From Lachnospiraceae bacterium (GTDB lineage Bacteria; Bacillota; Clostridia; Lachnospirales; Lachnospiraceae): a stretch of 64,000 bases of DNA. A program made the translations under genes and the position numbers. The stretch is taken from NCBI GenBank assembly GCA_017440575.1, contig JAFSGY010000028.1, positions 62,001-126,000 on the forward strand, read 5' to 3'. Below are positions 53,702 to 63,714 of this stretch, piece by piece. Each line of letters opens with the position of its first letter. Within the stretch, counting starts at the first letter, position 1. Below the pieces are notes generated by a model, which was given only the letters and a program-made list of their open reading frames with translations, was not told the origin of the DNA and ran no database searches.

Positions 53702-54802
53702 ATGAAGAGAATAGTATTTCATCTGAATTGTCTGGAGCGAGGAGGGGCAGAACGAGTAGTTACCAATCTCTCAGGACAGTTTGCAGAGCATGGATATGAA
53801 GTATATATAGCAACAGAATGGCAGGGAGAGGACGAGTATGAGATTGATTCCCGTGTTAAGAGAGTTCATGTGGGACTTACCGAGGAACAGGAAAAGAGGG
53901 GCAGAGCTTCCATGTTTCTTGCAAGAATTAGCAATCTCAGAAAGTTTTTATTGGAAGTGCAGCCAGATATTGTAATTGCCTTTGCAAGAAAGGCGAATTA
54001 TAGGGCGTTAACAGCAACGATTGGAACGAAGATACCGGTTATTATATCAGTTCGTATTGCACCTGTTGGCTGTTATGATCATCTGACAGATAAAATACAA
54101 ATACCGATTTTATTCCCAAGAGCATCGGGATGTGTATTTCAAACGCCAGAGCAAAAGGAATTTTTTCCTAAATATGTACAGGATAAATCTCGTATTATAT
54201 TAAATGCGATAAATCCCAAATTTATTGGAAATCCCTTTCCAGAGTATCGGGAAAAGTCCGTTGTTCATTCTGGTAGAATTGTGGATTTTAAAAATCAGCG
54301 TATGCTGATTCGGGCATTTGAAGAAGTTCATGAAAAACATCCGGAATATGTGCTTAAGATTTTTGGGCAGAATACTTTTGATGGGACTTGGGAACAATTA
54401 GAGGCTCAGATTGAAGAAAATAAAGCAGGGGATTATGTGAAGCTTATGGGGGGCAGTAATCAGCTGGAAAAGGATATGATTCATGGCGCTGTAGCAGCAT
54501 TTTCTTCTGATGTAGAAGGAATGCCAAATGCAATGTTGGAAGCGATGGCGTTGGGACTTCCTGTTGTTGCAACGGATTGTCCGCCAGGGGGACCAAGAAT
54601 GGTTATTACTCCGGAAGAAAATGGGCTTTTAGTTCCTGTAGGGGATGAAAAGGCATTAGCAGCTGCAATTAACAGATTGATTGAAAATCCGGCATTAGCA
54701 GAAAAGTTAGGCAGAAATGCAGCTGAAATTGGCAAAAAAGCCGGAGCTGAAATGATTTTCCGCGAATGGGAAGAATATATCAATGAAATATGTGATAAAT
54801 AG
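53702..54802 (+). CDS. Glycosyltransferase family 4
   Basis: A 366-residue GT-B transferase beginning MKRIVFHLNCLERGGAERV. Donor domain shows VHSGRIVDFKNQRMLI and SSDVEGMPNAMLEAMALGLP followed by VVATDCPPGGP. The start at 53702 follows TTGGAGAAG. It is strikingly similar in these motifs to the enzyme at 56740, with an AsnB gene between them. Confidence 0.89.
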   Translation: MKRIVFHLNCLERGGAERVVTNLSGQFAEHGYEVYIATEWQGEDEYEIDSRVKRVHVGLTEEQEKRGRASMFLARISNLRKFLLEVQPDIVIAFARKANYRALTATIGTKIPVIISVRIAPVGCYDHLTDKIQIPILFPRASGCVFQTPEQKEFFPKYVQDKSRIILNAINPKFIGNPFPEYREKSVVHSGRIVDFKNQRMLIRAFEEVHEKHPEYVLKIFGQNTFDGTWEQLEAQIEENKAGDYVKLMGGSNQLEKDMIHGAVAAFSSDVEGMPNAMLEAMALGLPVVATDCPPGGPRMVITPEENGLLVPVGDEKALAAAINRLIENPALAEKLGRNAAEIGKKAGAEMIFREWEEYINEICDK

Positions 54803-54839
54803 CCAATAAGTGCATTAGACAGAATGGGAGGAAGAAACG

Positions 54840-56732
54840 ATGTGTGGGATTTGCGGATTTGTTTCAAAAAGAAGCATAACGGCACAGCAGTTAAAGTTAA
54901 TGAATGATACGATGTATCATAGAGGCCCCAATGATAGTGGAGAGGAAATCTTTGATTCGGTAGGAGGTTACTCGGTTGGATTGGCACAAAGACGCTTGTC
55001 TATTTTGGATTTGTCTTCCTTGGGACATCAGCCAATGCATTCTGTAAATGAAAGACTCATAATTACCTACAATGGTGAAATATACAATTTTTTAGAGTTA
55101 AGAGAGGAATTAAAGGACTACCCATTCAAATCTCATTGTGATACAGAGGTGATTCTTGCAGCGTATTTGAAATGGGGGATTTCATGTATAGATAGATTGC
55201 AAGGGATGTTTGCAATTGCTCTTTTTGACAGGGAAACAAACGAATTATATCTAGTAAGAGACAGAATTGGTAAGAAACCGTTATATTACTGGATGGATGG
55301 TGAGAATCTTGTTTTCGCATCGGAACTAAAGCCTATTATGGCACATCCTAGATTTCCTAAGGAGATAAGAAAAGAAGTTATTAAGCGTTATATGTATCAG
55401 CAGTGCGTGAATGAGCCGGATTCTATTTTTGAAGATGTATATAAGGTAGAGCCAGGGCAGATTGTCAGATTTATGATACAGCCATCCGGAAGTAAGGTTG
55501 ATAAATGGAAATATTGGGATATTGCTGAGGTATATCGACGTAAAAAGGCAGAGCCGGTAGGAAACTATGAAGATGCCAAGGAAGAGCTTAAGGATATTCT
55601 TCGTGATGCCGTTAAAAAGAGAATGATTGCTGATGTACCATTAGGAACCTTTTTGAGTGGTGGTTATGATTCTTCGTTAGTAACAGCGTTAGCACAGGAA
55701 GTAAGCAGTGAGCCAATAAAAACATATTCCATTGGTTTTCATGATAAAAAACATAATGAGGCAGAATACGCAAAAGAAGTTGCAAAGCATCTGGGTACGC
55801 AACATACAGAAATGTATATTGATGAGAAAATGATGTTTCAAATGGTGGAAAGTATACCAAAGTATTATGATGAGCCGTTTGCAGACAGCTCTCAAATTCC
55901 ATCTATGTTGGTAGCAGAGTTGGCGGCTAAGGACGTTACCGTTGTTTTATCGGGAGACGGCGGAGATGAGTTCTTTTGTGGATATAATGTTTATGATTAT
56001 GTGGCACAGGCACAGAAGCTGGATAAGCTTGGAGCGTTAACCTATGGTGTATGTCAGCTTCCACCATTTAGGCAGATGAGCGTATTTGACAGACTTCCGT
56101 TCAAGGTACGTGTAATTGCAGAAAATCGTAATCCGGCAACGAAAACGCAGATTGGTGGAACTCCTTTTATTCGTGTGATTGACAAGATGGTACTAACAGA
56201 TGGGATTCCTTATAAATTCCAAATTGAAGAAAAATACAAAGAAAAGAGCTGGCAGGCAAGAAGAATGCTTCTTGATGAGGAGACATATCTGCCGGGAGAT
56301 ATTATGTGTAAGGTAGACAGAGCTTCTATGAAGTGCTCTATTGAATCCAGATGTCCGATTCTGGATGTGAATGTCATGGAATATTCTTATCGGCTGCCAC
56401 ATTCCTATAAATATGCGAATGGTGTGAAAAAGCGTATATTGAAGGATATAGCCTATGATTATATACCAAAGGAGCTGTTGGAGAGACCGAAGGTTGGTTT
56501 TTCGGTGCCATTGGATCAATGGTTAAGAGGTCCGCTCAAAGAACAGCTGATGGATATGTGTAATATGGATTATTTGAAAAAACAGGGGATTTTTGCTGCT
56601 GCCTATGTGAATCAGTTTCTTGAGGAATATCTGAAGACAGGAGATAAGGGTTCTGGAACAGGCAGTAATTATTCGAGGATGATGTGGGCATTTTTCACAT
56701 TTCAACAATGGTATCAGACATATATGGAGTAG
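54840..56732 (+). CDS. asnB: Asparagine-synthetase-type amidotransferase, copy 1
   Basis: Uses glutamine and ATP to amidate a carboxylate. The 630-residue protein keeps the N-terminal glutaminase with catalytic Cys2 (MCGICGF) and RGPND, and the synthetase domain with the PP-loop SGGYDSS at 273-279 and LSGDGGDE. It could be a real AsnB, but in surface-glycan loci such proteins (for example WbpS) amidate uronic acids. A second copy at 58930 and the GalNAcA genes favour the glycan role here. GGAGG precedes the ATG. Inference only as to substrate. Confidence 0.9.
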   Translation: MCGICGFVSKRSITAQQLKLMNDTMYHRGPNDSGEEIFDSVGGYSVGLAQRRLSILDLSSLGHQPMHSVNERLIITYNGEIYNFLELREELKDYPFKSHCDTEVILAAYLKWGISCIDRLQGMFAIALFDRETNELYLVRDRIGKKPLYYWMDGENLVFASELKPIMAHPRFPKEIRKEVIKRYMYQQCVNEPDSIFEDVYKVEPGQIVRFMIQPSGSKVDKWKYWDIAEVYRRKKAEPVGNYEDAKEELKDILRDAVKKRMIADVPLGTFLSGGYDSSLVTALAQEVSSEPIKTYSIGFHDKKHNEAEYAKEVAKHLGTQHTEMYIDEKMMFQMVESIPKYYDEPFADSSQIPSMLVAELAAKDVTVVLSGDGGDEFFCGYNVYDYVAQAQKLDKLGALTYGVCQLPPFRQMSVFDRLPFKVRVIAENRNPATKTQIGGTPFIRVIDKMVLTDGIPYKFQIEEKYKEKSWQARRMLLDEETYLPGDIMCKVDRASMKCSIESRCPILDVNVMEYSYRLPHSYKYANGVKKRILKDIAYDYIPKELLERPKVGFSVPLDQWLRGPLKEQLMDMCNMDYLKKQGIFAAAYVNQFLEEYLKTGDKGSGTGSNYSRMMWAFFTFQQWYQTYME

Positions 56733-56739
56733 TCAGTGT

Positions 56740-57828
56740 ATGAAAAGAATAGCGTTATTTATAAGCTCTTTGCAAAAGGGGGGCTCAGAACGTGTTATGG
56801 TGAATCTGGCAGAGTACTTTCATAAGAATCGTTATGAGGTAATTCTGGTAACGCAGTATAAGCAGGACGTAGAATATGATATTTCGCCTGAGATTAGGAG
56901 AGTTTATTCAGAGCCGGAGGAGCACGAGTTGCAAGGTGGCAGAATTCATAACTTCTGTGTTCGTTTTGCAAAATTAAGAAATATATGGAAAGCATATAAG
57001 CCGGATATTATATTGGCATTCCTTGGAAAAAATAATTTGATGGCAATAGCAACGTCAATGTTTCTTCCGTCGAAGGTTGCAGTATCGGTACGTGGTGAAC
57101 CTACGATGGAGTATGAAGGAAAGCTTATGCAGTTTCTGGCAAAAGCTATGTTTGGGTTGGCGGACGGAGTGATTTTGCAGACGGAAATGGCAAAACTCTT
57201 TTTTCCTAAGTGGGTACAGAAAAAGGCAAAGATACTGCCAAATCCTATGAATTTGAACTTTTTGAATAAGCGTTTTATTGGTACAAGAGAGGATAAAATT
57301 GTAGCGGTTGGTAGACTGGATGAGAATAAAAATCATGCTATGCTGATTCATGCATTTGGAAGAATTGTATCGGAATATCCAAAGATGAAGCTTGTTATCT
57401 ATGGTGAGGGAGATAGCAGGGAACAATTGGAACAAATGGTTGCGGAGAAAGGCTTAGAGGAAAAGATTGAGCTTCCGGGAAGCATAACAGATGTGGAAGA
57501 GCATATTAAGGCTGCGAGAATATTTACATTAACATCTAATACCGAAGGTATGCCAAATTCACTTATGGAAGCGATGGCTTTGGGACTCCCTGTTGTTTCA
57601 ACAGACTGTCCTTGCGGAGGACCAGCAACTTTGATTGAAAATGATGTAAATGGGATTCTTGTTCCAGTGGGAGATGCATATGCGCTGGCGGATGCGTTTA
57701 GAAAAATTTTATCAAATCAGGAATATGCAGAAAAAATGGGTGAGAATGCATATGAAATCACAAAAAAGCTAAATCCTGACACTGTAAACAGAGAATGGGA
57801 ACAATATTTATTGCATATAGCAAAATAG
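56740..57828 (+). CDS. Glycosyltransferase family 4
   Basis: A 362-residue GT-B transferase beginning MKRIALFISSLQKGGSERV. The donor domain has VAVGRLDENKNHAML and TSNTEGMPNSLMEAMALGLP, then VVSTDCPCGGP. Close relative in motifs of the enzyme at 53702. It follows the first amidotransferase by seven bases and ends at a strong terminator, closing this transcription unit. Confidence 0.89.
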   Translation: MKRIALFISSLQKGGSERVMVNLAEYFHKNRYEVILVTQYKQDVEYDISPEIRRVYSEPEEHELQGGRIHNFCVRFAKLRNIWKAYKPDIILAFLGKNNLMAIATSMFLPSKVAVSVRGEPTMEYEGKLMQFLAKAMFGLADGVILQTEMAKLFFPKWVQKKAKILPNPMNLNFLNKRFIGTREDKIVAVGRLDENKNHAMLIHAFGRIVSEYPKMKLVIYGEGDSREQLEQMVAEKGLEEKIELPGSITDVEEHIKAARIFTLTSNTEGMPNSLMEAMALGLPVVSTDCPCGGPATLIENDVNGILVPVGDAYALADAFRKILSNQEYAEKMGENAYEITKKLNPDTVNREWEQYLLHIAK

Positions 57829-57835
57829 AAAGTAT

Positions 57836-57865
57836 AAAAAAAGACTGTTTTATCAGTCTTTTTTT
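57836..57865 (+). terminator. Terminator after the GT4/AsnB unit
   Basis: Stem AAAAAAAGACTG / CAGTCTTTTTTT (12 bp, A-T rich outer part) around TTTTAT. The A and T runs at both sides could allow termination in both directions. Confidence 0.9.
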
Positions 57866-57884
57866 ATTGGAAAAATGGGCAAAC

Positions 57885-57913
57885 TTGTAATTGAAAGTGA
57901 ATTGTGATAAACT
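57885..57913 (+). promoter_or_regulatory. Promoter before the TupA-like gene
   Basis: TTGTAA (57885-57890), a 17-base spacer and TAAACT (57908-57913), 58 bases before the coding start. An alternative TTGTGA/TAAAAT pair with 18-base spacing lies at 57902-57931. Confidence 0.5.
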
Positions 57914-57971
57914 TCTACAGTAAATTAAAATAGCTATTCGTGTGTCCAAAAGACGATAAGAGGAGAAAAGC

Positions 57972-58922
57972 ATGAGTGTACATCCGTTAAAACGGTTTTT
58001 ATATCATCATACTATTACGGTAAAAATATATAATGTGATTCGTAACTATCGGAGAGATCGGAGAAATAAATTAAGTGATGAAGAATTTGCACAGTGGATG
58101 TATGCCAATCATACCGGAGGGAAGACTCTTGACTTAAAAAATCCTAAAACCTTTGATGAAAAGGTGTGGTATTTGAAACTTCATGAAAAGGATGCATTAC
58201 AGACAAAATGTACAGATAAGTACTTGGTAAGAGAATACGTACAGGAATGTGGTTTGGGACATATTCTGAATGAAGTCTATGGTGTGTATGAATCGTTTAA
58301 AGAAGTTCCATTTGATAGTCTTCCTGAGCGCTTTTTTATGAAATGTACCCACACATCAGGGGCAAACGTGATTTATGATAGAAACAAGCCGTTTGACTAT
58401 ATTTATTATAAGAATGAGTTTGAATATTGGATGAAGCGAAACTACTTCTGGGGAAGTAGAGAATATAATTATAGAGACCTTGAACCAAAGATTATCTGTG
58501 AGCGGATTATAGAAGATGAAAATGGAAAGCTGCCGATGGATTATAAGTTTATGTGTTTTGGCGGAAAGGTTGAAATGCTGTTTTTGAATATCGGTCTTGC
58601 GACGGCGGAGGGTGAGCATGCGGATGATGCGTTCTGCAATGTATATGACAGAGAGTTTAACCTTCTTCCAATCAAGGATGAGAGAGAAAATTATCTAGGT
58701 AATGATATTGTAAAGCCTGATAATTGGGAGCAGATGATTGCTTATGCGGAGATTCTTTCAAAACCGTTTAGACATTGCAGAGTGGATTTTTATAATGTAG
58801 ATGGGAAAATCTATTTTGGAGAGATAACCTTCCATCATGGCGGTGGTTGTAATGGAATCGAGCCAGAGGAATGGGCATATAAGATGGGTGATTGGATTTC
58901 GATAGAAGGATTAGAGGAGTGA
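57972..58922 (+). CDS. TupA-like ATP-grasp protein
   Basis: A 316-residue protein of the TupA-like ATP-grasp family, named after a Bacillus protein needed for teichuronopeptide, a cell-wall polymer with glutamate and glucuronate. Visible blocks are FDEKVWYLKLH, KCTHTSGANVI, EPKIICERII, PMDYKFMCFGGKVE and FGEITFHHGGG near the end. Expected to form an amide or similar bond between an acid and a sugar or polymer. It lies between two AsnB-type proteins, suggesting work on uronic acid carboxylates or on amino acid side chains. Substrate unknown. GAGGAG precedes the ATG. Confidence 0.83.
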   Translation: MSVHPLKRFLYHHTITVKIYNVIRNYRRDRRNKLSDEEFAQWMYANHTGGKTLDLKNPKTFDEKVWYLKLHEKDALQTKCTDKYLVREYVQECGLGHILNEVYGVYESFKEVPFDSLPERFFMKCTHTSGANVIYDRNKPFDYIYYKNEFEYWMKRNYFWGSREYNYRDLEPKIICERIIEDENGKLPMDYKFMCFGGKVEMLFLNIGLATAEGEHADDAFCNVYDREFNLLPIKDERENYLGNDIVKPDNWEQMIAYAEILSKPFRHCRVDFYNVDGKIYFGEITFHHGGGCNGIEPEEWAYKMGDWISIEGLEE

Positions 58923-58929
58923 GACAAAA

Positions 58930-60813
58930 ATGTGTGGAATTGCAGGGTTTTGTAATCGTCCGGATAATTGGAAAGAAAATATAGAGAGAATGAATAATAG
59001 GATGTTTCACCGAGGTCCGGATGCGGGGGGGATTTGGGCAAATGAGGATGCAACGGTAGTATTGGGGCACAGGAGACTTTCTATTGTTGATTTGTCAGAG
59101 AACGGAGCACAGCCAATGCATTCCGCATCGGGAAGGTATGTCTGTGTTTTTAATGGTGAGATATATAATTATAAGAAAATTAGAGACAAGCTTTTGGAAG
59201 AAAAGAAAGTTGTAGCATTCAAAAGTACTTCTGATACAGAGGTTTTATTAGAAGCCTTTGAAGCGTATGGAGTGAAAGAAACAATTGCAATGTGCAAGGG
59301 CATGTATGCAATTGCTTTATTGGATAAACAAACCGGGAAGTTAACTTTGATTCGTGACAGAATTGGTGAAAAACCACTTTATTACGGATTTGTAAATGGA
59401 AGCTTTGTATTTGCATCGGATTTGGGAAGTATTGCAGCTCTGGATGGTTTTCATAATGAGATTGATACTAAGGTGCTTCAGATTTATTTTATTCATGGTT
59501 ATATCCCGGCACCTTATTCTATTTATCAGGATATTTTTAAATTAGATGCAGGCTGCATGCTAGAGATAGAAGTACCTTATAATGAACCGAAGGTTATGGA
59601 ATATTGGTCAGTGCGTGAGGCGGCAAAATATGGAGAAGACCACCCGTTTAAAGGGACGAGGGAGGAAGCAGCAGATGAACTTGAAAGATTGCTTAAGGAA
59701 TCGATTAAAGAGCAGATGGTAGCAGATGTTCCAGTTGGTGCCTTTTTGTCAGCAGGTATTGATAGCAGTACGATTGTGGCATTAATGCAGGCGCAGTCGA
59801 ATCAAAAGGTTAGAAGCTTTACAATTGGTATGGATGATCCGTCCTATAATGAAGCTGTTTATGCTAAGGAAATTGCGAAACATTTAGGAACGGAGCATAC
59901 GGAACTATATATAACAGCAGAGGATGCCAAAGCAGTTATTCCAAAGTTAGCTGCTATGTTTGCAGAGCCTTTTGCTGATTCCTCTCAGATACCGACATAT
60001 CTTGTAAGCAAGATGACAAGAGAGCATGTAACGGTATCTTTGAGTGGAGATGGAGGAGACGAGTTATTTTCCGGTTATGTTTGTTATGATTCCATCGATA
60101 GAATATGGGGAAAAATGAAAGGCTATCCTTATGGAATTCGTAAGTTATGCAGTGAACTTATTCTTGGATTGCCATTCGGAAAAAATAATCAGATATTGCA
60201 AACGAAAGCATATCTTCTCGGAGCAAAGAGTGCAGAGCATTTATATGAACTGTCCAATGCACAAGAGCCTTTGAGCAAAGATGTACCGTTGGAGAGGGAA
60301 GTACATCCATATAAGCAGAATATATATCCATATGGTTATTTAAAGAATACACGCAACAGTATTATGCTAATGGATATGCAGATGTATCATCCGGATGATA
60401 TTCTTGTTAAAGTGGATAGAACAGCGATGGCAGTTTCTTTGGAGACTAGAGTCCCTATGCTGGATAAGGATGTTGTTGAGTTTGCATGGACTGTTCCGAT
60501 GGAATATAAGAAACAGGGAGATATAGGAAAAGTGGTATTACGTGATGTCCTGTATCGCTATGTTCCAAAAGAAATGATGGAAAGACCGAAAAAGGGATTC
60601 GCTATTCCGATTACAGAGTGGCTCAAGGAGCCGGAGCTTCGTGCATGGGCTGAGGCATTGATTGATAGAAAGACCTTGGAGCAGCAGGGGATTCTGAACC
60701 CAGATGTAGTATGGCGTATCTGGAAGGATTATGTTGAGAATGATAATTGGAGAATTCAGATTTGGTATATTTTAATGTTCCAGAGTTGGATGTGTGAGAT
60801 TTATCATAGATAA
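58930..60813 (+). CDS. asnB: Asparagine-synthetase-type amidotransferase, copy 2
   Basis: A 627-residue second amidotransferase with Cys2 (MCGIAGF), RGPDAGG, and a PP-loop that reads SAGIDSS at 274-280, where standard AsnB has SGG. LSGDGGDELFSGY is intact. It differs from copy 1 throughout, so this is not a recent duplication. It follows the TupA-like gene by seven bases. The Gly-to-Ala change in the PP-loop is modest, and activity is still expected. Probably amidates a sugar carboxylate; free asparagine synthesis cannot be excluded. Confidence 0.9.
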   Translation: MCGIAGFCNRPDNWKENIERMNNRMFHRGPDAGGIWANEDATVVLGHRRLSIVDLSENGAQPMHSASGRYVCVFNGEIYNYKKIRDKLLEEKKVVAFKSTSDTEVLLEAFEAYGVKETIAMCKGMYAIALLDKQTGKLTLIRDRIGEKPLYYGFVNGSFVFASDLGSIAALDGFHNEIDTKVLQIYFIHGYIPAPYSIYQDIFKLDAGCMLEIEVPYNEPKVMEYWSVREAAKYGEDHPFKGTREEAADELERLLKESIKEQMVADVPVGAFLSAGIDSSTIVALMQAQSNQKVRSFTIGMDDPSYNEAVYAKEIAKHLGTEHTELYITAEDAKAVIPKLAAMFAEPFADSSQIPTYLVSKMTREHVTVSLSGDGGDELFSGYVCYDSIDRIWGKMKGYPYGIRKLCSELILGLPFGKNNQILQTKAYLLGAKSAEHLYELSNAQEPLSKDVPLEREVHPYKQNIYPYGYLKNTRNSIMLMDMQMYHPDDILVKVDRTAMAVSLETRVPMLDKDVVEFAWTVPMEYKKQGDIGKVVLRDVLYRYVPKEMMERPKKGFAIPITEWLKEPELRAWAEALIDRKTLEQQGILNPDVVWRIWKDYVENDNWRIQIWYILMFQSWMCEIYHR

Positions 60814-60825
60814 AGGGATTAGAAC

Positions 60826-62415
60826 ATGAAAAAATGGACAAACAAGATTAGTTTACCGGAGTGGTTTACAGCCGGAGCAGTATTTGTATATTACTGGATT
60901 ATGAGCTTGTATAAGCTTACCGAAGAACCTATCTGGGGCGATGAATGTATGGAGTTTTACTGTTCGGTAACGACACAGGGACCGATCAGGGGAGTTACGG
61001 AACTGACAACGATGTACGAGAGAATGGCTCATATTCAGCAGCAGCCGCCTCTATATAACTGGCTGATGTGTATATGGCTTAAGATTAGTGAGGAGCCGTT
61101 CTGGTATCGGTTTTCTAGTGTGCTTATGGGATTTGGTGCCATGCTGGGTGTATATTATGTAGTAAAGAAGCTGTATGGTAGAGCGGCAGCAACGCTTTCG
61201 GTATTGGTTCTTTCCAGTGTGTATCATATACAGTATTACGTAAAGGAAGCTTCGGAATATATTATGCTCTTAGGCTTTTTGTTCTGGACGTTTTATGTAT
61301 ATCTTCTGATTATGGAGAAGGTTACACGTAAGAGAATTCTTGCGTTTGTGGTTTTGTGTGTTGTAAATATGTACACACATTACGGGGCTGTTATGATTGT
61401 AGCGCCTATGGCATGTCAGGTATTATGGTTCTTATGGAGAAGCAAGGAATGGAAGGCACTTAAGGAAACGATAGTATCCTTTGTGGTGGCAGCAGTCGGA
61501 GCTGGAGTTCCGCTGATTTTGTTTTTCTTTATTCCGCAGTCGAATAATACCGGTTCTACCTTTAATACCGATAATCCAATTGATTTTGTTGGGGATAATA
61601 TGCTGGTGGATTTTTTTGACAGCATTATGCGAATCCTTCGTTGGTGCATGCTGGATCCGGACAGAGATGGAGCTAGATTAGCGGTTGTGCTCTGGATATT
61701 AGTATTTGGTCTGATAATCAGTGGTATTGTGGTATGCATTTTTACAAAGAGAAAGGAAATACGTTATATCATCGGTTGTACGGCATTGACGTATGTGATT
61801 TATTATTTCCTGACCTCGTATAATTTTTATGCCTATGGTATTTTTGGAAACCGCTACAATTATTTCCTGATTCCGGTTCTGTTCCTGACATTTATTTGCA
61901 TTATTGGAGAGTTTGTAGGCTTTGTTGCAAAGAATAAAAAGGTATGGCTACAGAGATGTCTGCCAGTATTGCAGATATTGATTCTGGTTGTGGCTCTTGC
62001 TTATACCGCATATGGAACGTACAGAGTGCACTGTCACTGGGATAAGAGGGATGAGAGAGGCGTTGTCGCAGCGTGGTATGAGCGTGAGGATAAGGAGCTT
62101 CCGACCTACGTATGTTATTGGTCAAAATTTGCCTTTGTTTATTATATGACCCATGATGAGCGCTATGAGGAAGCTCTTTGGGACAATATGTACTGCGATT
62201 TAATTAATAGGGATACCTATTGGTTTACACAGACAGAATGGATGGATTATCTGGAGAATGATGCTTATCCGGAAGGAATACCGGAGAAGTTCTATCTGGT
62301 TGCAGGTGACTATAATGATGAGGTTGTAGCATTACAGAACATTGGTTACGAGATGGAGCCGATTTATGATGGAACAGCAAAGCTGTTTTTGGCAACAGCA
62401 CCGACTGCACAGTAG
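60826..62415 (+). CDS. GT39/PMT-family membrane glycosyltransferase
   Basis: A 529-residue GT-C protein with about ten to eleven membrane segments. The first loop contains IWGDECMEFY with Asp39-Glu40, the catalytic acidic pair of the PMT/ArnT group, and QQQPPLYNW (71-79) is the family's second-loop motif. Predicted to transfer a sugar from polyprenyl phosphate to an acceptor on the outer face. The soluble C-terminal part starts near residue 410. Likely partners for donor supply are the GT2 proteins at 9733 and 36832. Confidence 0.85.
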   Translation: MKKWTNKISLPEWFTAGAVFVYYWIMSLYKLTEEPIWGDECMEFYCSVTTQGPIRGVTELTTMYERMAHIQQQPPLYNWLMCIWLKISEEPFWYRFSSVLMGFGAMLGVYYVVKKLYGRAAATLSVLVLSSVYHIQYYVKEASEYIMLLGFLFWTFYVYLLIMEKVTRKRILAFVVLCVVNMYTHYGAVMIVAPMACQVLWFLWRSKEWKALKETIVSFVVAAVGAGVPLILFFFIPQSNNTGSTFNTDNPIDFVGDNMLVDFFDSIMRILRWCMLDPDRDGARLAVVLWILVFGLIISGIVVCIFTKRKEIRYIIGCTALTYVIYYFLTSYNFYAYGIFGNRYNYFLIPVLFLTFICIIGEFVGFVAKNKKVWLQRCLPVLQILILVVALAYTAYGTYRVHCHWDKRDERGVVAAWYEREDKELPTYVCYWSKFAFVYYMTHDERYEEALWDNMYCDLINRDTYWFTQTEWMDYLENDAYPEGIPEKFYLVAGDYNDEVVALQNIGYEMEPIYDGTAKLFLATAPTAQ

Positions 62416-62450
62416 TCAGTGAGAGCTAGGACACAATGGGAGGACAATAG

Positions 62451-63695
62451 ATGATTAACAGAGTAAAAAATCTCTTGGAAAAGTATATAGTAGAGATAGC
62501 AGTAAGCTTATATCTGTTATATCTGCTTTATATTAATGTGGCGGAGACCATTTATGGATATGTAAATGTCTGGTATGTTCTGGACTATTCCTATGGATTT
62601 GGTTCCAGATTGATGTTGGGAAGCCTTCTGCATCTATTTACGGGAGATTTTTTAGAGGAAGAAACAGCGTATCATTTTGTAATTGCTATGTTGGGCATTC
62701 TCTGTGTCCTGATATCTGTTTTAGCAGGAATGGTATATCGAAAGATAAAGGATGATAATAGGAAGCTGGCAGCATTGTTTCTGATTGCGTTTTATCTTGC
62801 ATCGCCGGCATCTCCTGCCTATTTATGGACAAGAGAGAATATGGGACGACTTGATACCTATTTGTTTATTAGTGCTGTGATTATGGCGATGATTTATATG
62901 AAGGTAAAGAATCGATATGTGAAGTATGCTTTGTTTCTTGCAATAGGTGTGTTTACGATATCGATTCATCAGGTATATATATTCCTGTTTTTCCCGTCCT
63001 TGCTTGTCATGATGATACATGATGTCTGGCAGAGTGGATTTGAGAAAAAACAAATCCTTATGTCGTTGTCAACAGCTGTTATATTAGGCTGTGTATTTCT
63101 GTATATGCAGTTCTGTTCCGGAATCTATTATGATAATCTGGACGAGCTGGTTGCTGAATTGAGCAGCCATACAAGCATTGGTCTTTCTGTTCCACCATTG
63201 GAAGCGGAATATTTTTGGACAATAAAGGATCATTTTTATAAAAACCAGTTACCGGAGCTTAGAGAGAGAATTCGTTTTGGAATCATTACAGTTGTTCTGC
63301 TGACTCCTATCTGGGGAACCTATTTGTGGTTATGGATTCAGGCAATCAAGAGTAGTAAAGATGCGCTTGCTAAGAGTAAATATATTCTGATGCTGTTAAC
63401 GAATGTTGCATATGTTCCGGTGTTTGCTTTAATGAATGACTGGGGGCGCTGGTTTGCTGCATTTTTCATTGTACAGTTTCTAAGTATGATGGTTCTTGCC
63501 TATGTGGGTGATGAAGGAATTGTTCAGGGGCTTGAGAAGTTAGGGAAGGCTATTAGAAAGAATTCTGTGATTTTTCTGGTGTTCATTTTATATGTAGCAA
63601 GCTTTGAGAAATTCCAGGGCTTGAATTATCTCGAACAGGTGGAACGCTTTTATTATTCCACCTATGATTTGAAGGAATGGATTTTGGGAAGATAG
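62451..63695 (+). CDS. Polytopic membrane protein, function unknown
   Basis: A 414-residue protein with about ten hydrophobic segments. VLDYSYGFGSRLMLG (about 43-57) after the first helix is the most conserved-looking loop. No family was recognised; the general look and the position after a GT39-like gene suggest a surface-glycan polymerase or GT-C-like protein. GGGAGG precedes the ATG. Moderate confidence that it is a real gene in this role, high that it is a real coding region. Confidence 0.6.
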   Translation: MINRVKNLLEKYIVEIAVSLYLLYLLYINVAETIYGYVNVWYVLDYSYGFGSRLMLGSLLHLFTGDFLEEETAYHFVIAMLGILCVLISVLAGMVYRKIKDDNRKLAALFLIAFYLASPASPAYLWTRENMGRLDTYLFISAVIMAMIYMKVKNRYVKYALFLAIGVFTISIHQVYIFLFFPSLLVMMIHDVWQSGFEKKQILMSLSTAVILGCVFLYMQFCSGIYYDNLDELVAELSSHTSIGLSVPPLEAEYFWTIKDHFYKNQLPELRERIRFGIITVVLLTPIWGTYLWLWIQAIKSSKDALAKSKYILMLLTNVAYVPVFALMNDWGRWFAAFFIVQFLSMMVLAYVGDEGIVQGLEKLGKAIRKNSVIFLVFILYVASFEKFQGLNYLEQVERFYYSTYDLKEWILGR

Positions 63696-63714
63696 TTAAG
63701 TGGAGGAAATAAAG

